A DNA stretch of 64,000 bases from Novosphingobium terrae (lineage in GTDB: Bacteria > Pseudomonadota > Alphaproteobacteria > Sphingomonadales > Sphingomonadaceae): contig NZ_JABVZR010000002.1 of assembly GCF_017163935.1 (NCBI RefSeq), forward strand, positions 1,984,001 to 2,048,000, written 5' to 3'. Below are positions 59,864-64,000 of this stretch, one piece after another; the first letter of the stretch is position 1; every line of letters starts with the position of its first letter. The translations under genes were made by a program, and so were the position numbers. The notes below the pieces were generated by a model. It ran no database searches and had not been told where the DNA came from. It saw only the letters and a program-made list of their open reading frames with translations.

Positions 59864-60736
59864 TCAGGGGCGGGCCTGATAGTCGGCAATCCAGGCGACG
59901 GTCTTTTCCAGCCCGCCGAAGGGGTAGAAATGCAGCTGGACCTCGCCATGCTGCGGCCCCAGCTGGCGGGTGAGCGCCTCCAGCATGCGGTCAGGTCCGG
60001 CGGTGCCGATCAGCTTGGTGATCGAGATGCCATATTTCGCCAGCACCGAGGCTGAGGCACCCACGCCGCAGCGCGCGGCAAAGCGCATCAGTGTCTTGAT
60101 CCCCGCCGGGCCGGGCACGCCGATGCGCACCGGCGCGTCGATCCCGCGCGCGCGCAGGATTTCGATCCAGCGCAGGAAGGGATCGGCATCGAAGCCGAAT
60201 TGCGTAACGATGACCGGCTTCATGCCGCGCGCCGTGATCGCCGCGCATTTTTCCTGAAGCACCTGCAGGCATTGCGCGTCGCTCATATGCGGATGGCCTT
60301 CGGGATGGCCGGCCAGACCCACGGTACGCACGCCGGCCTGCTCGAAGGCGCCGGTGGCGATCAGCGCGGATGTGTCCGGGAAGGGACCTGCCGGTTCGGG
60401 CGGATCACCGGCGACGATAAAGCAGCGCCTCACGCCGGCCTCATCGACCAGCCGCTTGAGAAAACCGGCGAAATCCTCGTCGGAGGTCAGGCGCCTTGCG
60501 GAGAAATGTGGCATGGGCACGAAGCCCAGCAGGCGAACCGCGCGCGTGGCGGCGATGCGGGCCTGCGCATCCTCGCCGGGCAGGAAGGTGATGGCCACGA
60601 TGGTGCGCGGCGGGATCAGCGGCGCGGCGGCCTGCAGCGCCGCGACATCCCTGGCGGTGATCTCGATCGAATAGCCCTGGGTGATGTCATGCGCGGCGGT
60701 GTCGCGGGGGGGCTGGATCAGGGGCGGGCTCATCAT
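59864..60736 (-). CDS. metF: Methylenetetrahydrofolate reductase
   Basis: TIM-barrel flavoprotein, 290 residues, that interconverts 5-methyl-THF and 5,10-methylene-[35 protein letters not shown] is recognised in segments near 53-85, followed by [12 protein letters not shown] near 108-119, [10 protein letters not shown] near 139-148 and [11 protein letters not shown] near 176-186. In a demethylation setting it probably runs as an oxidase, converting the 5-methyl-THF made by the demethylase. GAGG lies seven bases before the ATG; an adjacent second ATG could also serve. It is the second gene of the run. Confidence 0.93.
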   Translation of the reverse strand: MMSPPLIQPPRDTAAHDITQGYSIEITARDVAALQAAAPLIPPRTIVAITFLPGEDAQARIAATRAVRLLGFVPMPHFSARRLTSDEDFAGFLKRLVDEAGVRRCFIVAGDPPEPAGPFPDTSALIATGAFEQAGVRTVGLAGHPEGHPHMSDAQCLQVLQEKCAAITARGMKPVIVTQFGFDADPFLRWIEILRARGIDAPVRIGVPGPAGIKTLMRFAARCGVGASASVLAKYGISITKLIGTAGPDRMLEALTRQLGPQHGEVQLHFYPFGGLEKTVAWIADYQARP

Positions 60737-60798
60737 GGGATCACCTCATGGACAGGTGGCATCGTGCCGGGGCCGGAGGAGGCGCAGGCTCCGCCGTT

Positions 60799-60827
60799 CC
60801 TCACCCGCGCGAGGAGCGCGGGTGAGG
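60799..60827 (-). other. Strong stem-loop between ligM-like and metF genes
   Basis: Perfect 12-base GC-rich arms CCTCACCCGCGC/GCGCGGGTGAGG with a five-base loop (60811-60815), 25 bases after the demethylase stop on the minus strand and 63 bases before the metF start. No T run follows. It probably protects the 3' end of, or partially terminates, the first cistron so that it is expressed more than the folate genes. Confidence 0.6.
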
Positions 60828-60851
60828 CGGGTTTCAGGCGATCTGGCCTGC

Positions 60852-62213
60852 TTATTTGCGGTAGGTGTTGCGGGCGTGCGCACCATAGGGGGCGGGCGCC
60901 ACCAGCGCCTTCACTTCGGTCTGGTCATGCGGTTCGACCTGCGGCTTCTTCGAAACCGGGTTTTCGCCCCACAGCACGGTCACTTCAGTATCGGTCGCGG
61001 TGAATTCCTGATCGACCACCGCCAACGAGACGATCTTGCGCTCATTGGCAATATAGCCGCAGTCCAGCGAGATGCCCGCAGGCTTGCCACCCACCAGCAC
61101 GGCATCCATCTGATAGAGGCCATAGCGCGCCTTGGGCATGTTGAAGTGCTTGTACTTCGGCCCTTCCATCCAGGCCGAGGAGACGACGCGTGCCATATCC
61201 TGCGCATCCCACACCAGCGTCACCTTCTTGCGGCGTTTTTCCATCTTCTGCAGCGCTTCGGCGCCGACGAAATCATGGTCGAACTTGACGATACGGTCAT
61301 AGCCCAGGTCGAAGGGGGTGACGTAATAGTCCTCGATGTTGGCCGAGGCGAAGCTGCCCGCGAGGCTGCCTGCCGACTTGGCGGGAAGCCATTCGCGATA
61401 GGCTTTCATGCTGTCATGGCTGAAGATCGCGGGCAGGGGGCCGGGGACCCAGCCCGATTCCAGATTGGCGGTGGAATAGGCGATCGAGCCGACGCGCAGC
61501 AGGCCGAATTCCTCGCCCGCTTTCAGAATGGCGTCGCGCACGGCATCGCCCTCTGACCAGGGCCCGAACATCTCGAAGCCGACCGCGCCCGCCATGCCGT
61601 GGCGCAGCGCACGCACGCGGTGCCCGGCGATGGTGAAATCGCACATGCCGAAGAACTTGATCTCGGGCAGCGGCTTGCCGGTGACCTTCTCCATCAGCGC
61701 GCCGGCCAGCGGGCCCTGCACCTCATAGCGATAGTCCAGCGGCGGGCGGCCACCGCGATCCATCGACTGCGGATCACGCTCGGTGGTGACGTTCCAGTTG
61801 CCGGTTTCGACGTGATATTGCACCCAGTCGAGCGCGGTGGGGCGGCCAACGAGGTTGAACAGCTCGTCTTCAAGGTAAAACAGCACGCAATCGCCCAGAT
61901 AATAGCCTTCGGGCGTGCAGCAGACGAACTGCTTGGCCATGCCGGGCCTGAAGCCTTCAAAACTGTTCACCGCCAGATAGCGCAGCAGCTTGAAAGCATC
62001 GGGCCCCTTCACATAATGATCCACCATATGGTGCGACTGGTCCATGAAGCCCACGCCGGTGCGCCAGCTGTTGACCTCGCTCTGCCAGTTGGTGAACTGG
62101 CCCGAAACGGTGCCATGCGAAAAGGCGCGGCGCTGGCTGTCGCGCAGCAGGGTGACAGCGCTTCCGGCGCGCTGGATCGCCGCGTCCAGGCTCTCGCCGA
62201 GGGGTGCATTCAT
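60852..62213 (-). CDS. Tetrahydrofolate-dependent aryl O-demethylase (LigM/DesA family)
   Basis: GcvT-type aminomethyltransferase relative, 453 residues, which moves the methyl group of a lignin-type methoxyaromatic (vanillate, syringate or 3-O-methylgallate) to THF. Segments typical of the family: TGVGFMDQSHHMVDHYVKGP near 48-67, GRPPLDYRYEVQGPLAGALM near 150, GMCDFTIAGHRVRALRHG near 185, GAVGFEMFGPW near 206 and the C-terminal KKPQVEPHDQTEVKALVAPAP. It is not plain glycine-cleavage T protein because the substrate-site region follows LigM/DesA. LigM versus DesA cannot be told apart here. ATG 62213 has AAAGGA upstream. Confidence 0.9.
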   Translation of the reverse strand: MNAPLGESLDAAIQRAGSAVTLLRDSQRRAFSHGTVSGQFTNWQSEVNSWRTGVGFMDQSHHMVDHYVKGPDAFKLLRYLAVNSFEGFRPGMAKQFVCCTPEGYYLGDCVLFYLEDELFNLVGRPTALDWVQYHVETGNWNVTTERDPQSMDRGGRPPLDYRYEVQGPLAGALMEKVTGKPLPEIKFFGMCDFTIAGHRVRALRHGMAGAVGFEMFGPWSEGDAVRDAILKAGEEFGLLRVGSIAYSTANLESGWVPGPLPAIFSHDSMKAYREWLPAKSAGSLAGSFASANIEDYYVTPFDLGYDRIVKFDHDFVGAEALQKMEKRRKKVTLVWDAQDMARVVSSAWMEGPKYKHFNMPKARYGLYQMDAVLVGGKPAGISLDCGYIANERKIVSLAVVDQEFTATDTEVTVLWGENPVSKKPQVEPHDQTEVKALVAPAPYGAHARNTYRK

Positions 62214-62544
62214 GGGAAGGGTCCTTTCTGTGAGCCGATTTCTACGAGCCAGGTGAGCATGCCCCTTTCGCCTTGCCCGGCGCGAAGCCAGGGGCGGGTG
62301 AAAAGAGGAGGATGGCCGGCAGGCTGTGCCGAATGGGTTCGTCCATCGGTGCCGTCTCACAGCGATGTATCAAGCCGTGCGGCTCAGATAAGACGCATTT
62401 TGCGCAATCTAATCTTGCGCCAGATGCGCGAATGAAGTGCGTTCCTTATTTGCCCTGCGCCGAATCGACGCTTAGTCTGATGGCATCGGATCGGCGCGAA
62501 CGCCGGGCTGCATCGACAGATGCGGCATTGTAAGGAGAGGCGGG
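62214..62544. promoter_or_regulatory. Divergent promoter region, O-demethylase operon / LysR gene
   Basis: 331 bases between the two start codons. A palindrome GCGCAA-N7-TTGCGC occupies 62402-62420, and a related TGCGCG follows at 62425. This spacing is consistent with a LysR-type T-N11-A site. The region nearest the operon (62214-62400) has no clear coding frame. Confidence 0.45.
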
Positions 62545-63435
62545 TTGGACCGCATGAAGGCCATGGAATCCTTCGTGGAATCTGTAAAACGTGGCGGGCT
62601 CGGTTCCGCTGCGAAGGCCCTTGGCGTGTCGCGCACCATCGTCAGCCGCAACATTCAGGCGCTTGAAAACGACCTTGGCGTGCGCTTGATGAACCGCACC
62701 ACCCGCTCGCTGGCGCTGACGGAAACCGGCCAGCGCTACTTCCATTTCTGTGACGACATTCTCACCCGTGTGGCCGAGATGGACCAGCAGGTTGCTGTGC
62801 AAACCTCTGAGGCGCGCGGGGAGCTTTCGGTGCTGGCCCCCAAATGGATGCAGGAAACCGCGACGCATCTTCTGGTCGATTTTCTCAAGTCTTTTCCAGA
62901 GATTCGCCCCACGCTGATCCTGGGTGGCATGGCGCAGACGGCTTACGGCTTTCTGGAGCAGGGCTGCGATATCGCGCTGCACACCCGCCAGATTCCGGAC
63001 AGCCGGATCATCGCCAAGCGGCTCCTGGACATTCCTTATCGCCTCTGTGCTTCACCAACCTATCTGGAAAATTCTGCTGCATTGGAAGCACCCGCCGATC
63101 TGCAGCATCACCAGTTGCTGGTGCAATATAACTACCACACCTGGCAGTTCACCCGCGATGGCCGCGAGGAGCGTTTCCAACCGGTGCCCGTCTTCTCGGC
63201 CAACACCTTCTTTGCCCTGCGCGATGCGGCGCTGCGTGATCTGGGGCTGGCACTGATGCCTGAGCCTTTGGTGCGTGACGATCTGGCGCAGGGGCGGCTG
63301 GTGGAGGCGATGGCCGGCTGGGTGCCTGTCGGGCAGACGCTTTACGTGGCGGTTGCGCCCGGCGGTTCCATTCCCACACGTGTCCGGCTCCTGCTTGATT
63401 TTGTGCAGGGCTGGTTTGCGCAGCATGGGATTTGA
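62545..63435 (+). CDS. LysR family regulator divergent from the O-demethylase operon
   Basis: LysR-type regulator, 296 residues. HTH: VESVKRGGLGSAAKALGVSRTIVSRNIQALENDLGVRLMNRTTRSLALTE (about 9-58, in segments), followed by the effector domain. TTG 62545 is chosen because AAGGAG lies seven bases before it; the next ATG (62554) would have poor spacing. It lies divergent from the ligM-like gene across 331 bases containing a GCGCAA palindrome, the standard arrangement for a LysR activator. The inducer could be the aromatic substrate or its demethylated product (inference). Confidence 0.9.
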   Translation: MDRMKAMESFVESVKRGGLGSAAKALGVSRTIVSRNIQALENDLGVRLMNRTTRSLALTETGQRYFHFCDDILTRVAEMDQQVAVQTSEARGELSVLAPKWMQETATHLLVDFLKSFPEIRPTLILGGMAQTAYGFLEQGCDIALHTRQIPDSRIIAKRLLDIPYRLCASPTYLENSAALEAPADLQHHQLLVQYNYHTWQFTRDGREERFQPVPVFSANTFFALRDAALRDLGLALMPEPLVRDDLAQGRLVEAMAGWVPVGQTLYVAVAPGGSIPTRVRLLLDFVQGWFAQHGI

Positions 63436-63439
63436 TATG

Positions 63440-63877
63440 TCAGTCGCCGTCATCCACGATGCCATCCATGATGAAGGCGGCGCGAGGCGAAAAGCCCGGC
63501 GATGCGGTGCAGCCCAGCAGGGTCCAGTCGCCCAGGCTGCGGCAGGATTGCCAGAGATAGGCAGGGATCGCCATCTGCGGGCGCTGGCCCGCGGCAAGGT
63601 CCGGCCCCAGCGTGTTGGTCAGTTGCATCCGGCTGCCATTGGTGACGGTGAATTCGGCCGGGGCACCCATAAAGTGGCTCCAGACCTCGACGGCATCGCT
63701 CTTGTGAGCGGCCACCGGTTCGTCCCGGGTCAGCAGGTAATAGATCGCGGAGAGTTTTGCGCGCCCCATCGTTTCGCTGTCACTGTAATGAAGGCAGTAC
63801 CAGCCGGACAAGGGATGTCGTTCCATCGCGAAAGTTTCAATGATGTCTCGATATGAGAGAGAGGATGTTTCATTCAT
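63440..63877 (-). CDS. Cupin_5 (DUF985)-like protein
   Basis: 145 residues with the cupin_5 pattern: a short MERHPLSGWYCLHYSDSE region near 18-35, AIYYLLTRDEPVAAHKSDAVEVWSHFMG near 44-71 with the potential metal or ligand positions, GPDLAAGQRPQMAIPAYLWQSC near 92-113, and the final SPGFSPRAAFIM. Such proteins fold as small barrels with no firmly assigned reaction. It is convergent with the LysR gene, ending four bases after its stop. Confidence 0.75.
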   Translation of the reverse strand: MNETSSLSYRDIIETFAMERHPLSGWYCLHYSDSETMGRAKLSAIYYLLTRDEPVAAHKSDAVEVWSHFMGAPAEFTVTNGSRMQLTNTLGPDLAAGQRPQMAIPAYLWQSCRSLGDWTLLGCTASPGFSPRAAFIMDGIVDDGD

Positions 63878-64000
63878 GGCGATGAAATCTCGCTGATTGA
63901 TGCGATGGCAAGCCCAACGATAGGTTTGGGAAGCCTGTTTATCAACCGCTGTTCCCGGATGATTTGACCGGGCTGCCCCTGCGAAGGGGCATGTCGAGCC

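Noticed and set aside
1..64000. CRISPR arrays, prophage, integrases or toxin-antitoxin modules
   Set aside because: No regularly spaced direct repeats, phage structural genes, tyrosine integrase or recognisable toxin-antitoxin pair was seen on either strand.

Overview
The window is GC-rich, gene-dense chromosomal DNA. It most resembles an alphaproteobacterium of the Sphingomonadales (Novosphingobium/Sphingobium type). That placement is inferred from two large TonB-dependent receptors, a tetrahydrofolate-dependent aryl O-demethylase of the LigM/DesA type, several Sphingomonas-like small proteins, and codon usage rich in GCC, CTG and GGC. No rRNA, tRNA, CRISPR array or phage module was seen. 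The only mobile element recognised is one IS110/IS1111-type insertion sequence.

Layout. 0-6.8 kb: tail of an RND efflux operon (outer-membrane factor cut by the window edge, a very small adaptor, a permease) and a PepSY-type membrane protein. 6.85-12.3 kb: divergent TetR/short-chain dehydrogenase pair, membrane metallophosphoesterase, diacylglycerol-kinase-like lipid kinase, and an MFS exporter. 12.5-19.2 kb: complete MexEF-OprN-like RND operon followed by its own TetR gene. 19.46-20.84 kb: IS110-family element. 20.9-24.3 kb: SDR, small unknown protein and PEP-mutase-like enzyme, divergent from a second TetR, then a DUF427 protein. 24.4-32.1 kb: sulfonate-type acquisition cluster (TonB receptor and SsuD-like monooxygenase facing an SsuACB-like ABC operon and a nitroreductase). 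32.2-35.0 kb: GbsR/MarR-type regulator with DUF4166 and TIGR01777-type proteins. 35.7-38.7 kb: second TonB receptor. 38.8-42.6 kb: electrophile-stress divergon (NemR-like regulator, DJ-1/PfpI protein, a 45-residue protein, Old Yellow Enzyme, SDR). 42.7-48.4 kb: DMT transporter, a wrecked sensor kinase, small secreted protein, MFS plus second Old Yellow Enzyme with LysR, and small genes. 48.5-53.3 kb: prkA-yeaH-spoVR stress operon. 53.7-63.4 kb: one-carbon/lignin cluster. 63.4-63.9 kb: cupin_5 protein.

Two themes stand out. First, seven copies of a 16-bp palindrome, CCTATC-N4-GATAGG, lie in the promoters of the MFS gene (11.0 kb), the RND operon (12.5 kb) and the divergent PEP-mutase/TetR pair (23.2 kb), and apparently nowhere else in the window. 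This points to a local TetR-type efflux and detoxification regulon with two candidate regulators. Second, the minus-strand run ligM/desA-like, metF, purU, folD, folB, pabB, MFS joins aromatic O-demethylation to oxidation and reduction of the methyl-loaded folate and to de novo folate synthesis. It is flanked by a conventional LysR regulator and by a LysR protein with two tandem helix-turn-helix domains.

Smaller signals include a GbsR-like gene whose perfect 20-bp operator covers its own start codon on a probably leaderless mRNA, a NemR-type operator pair in the electrophile-stress divergon, a hairpin in the IS element that hides the transposase ribosome-binding site, and a sensor-kinase remnant in which a PAS domain runs directly into the tail of a receiver domain.
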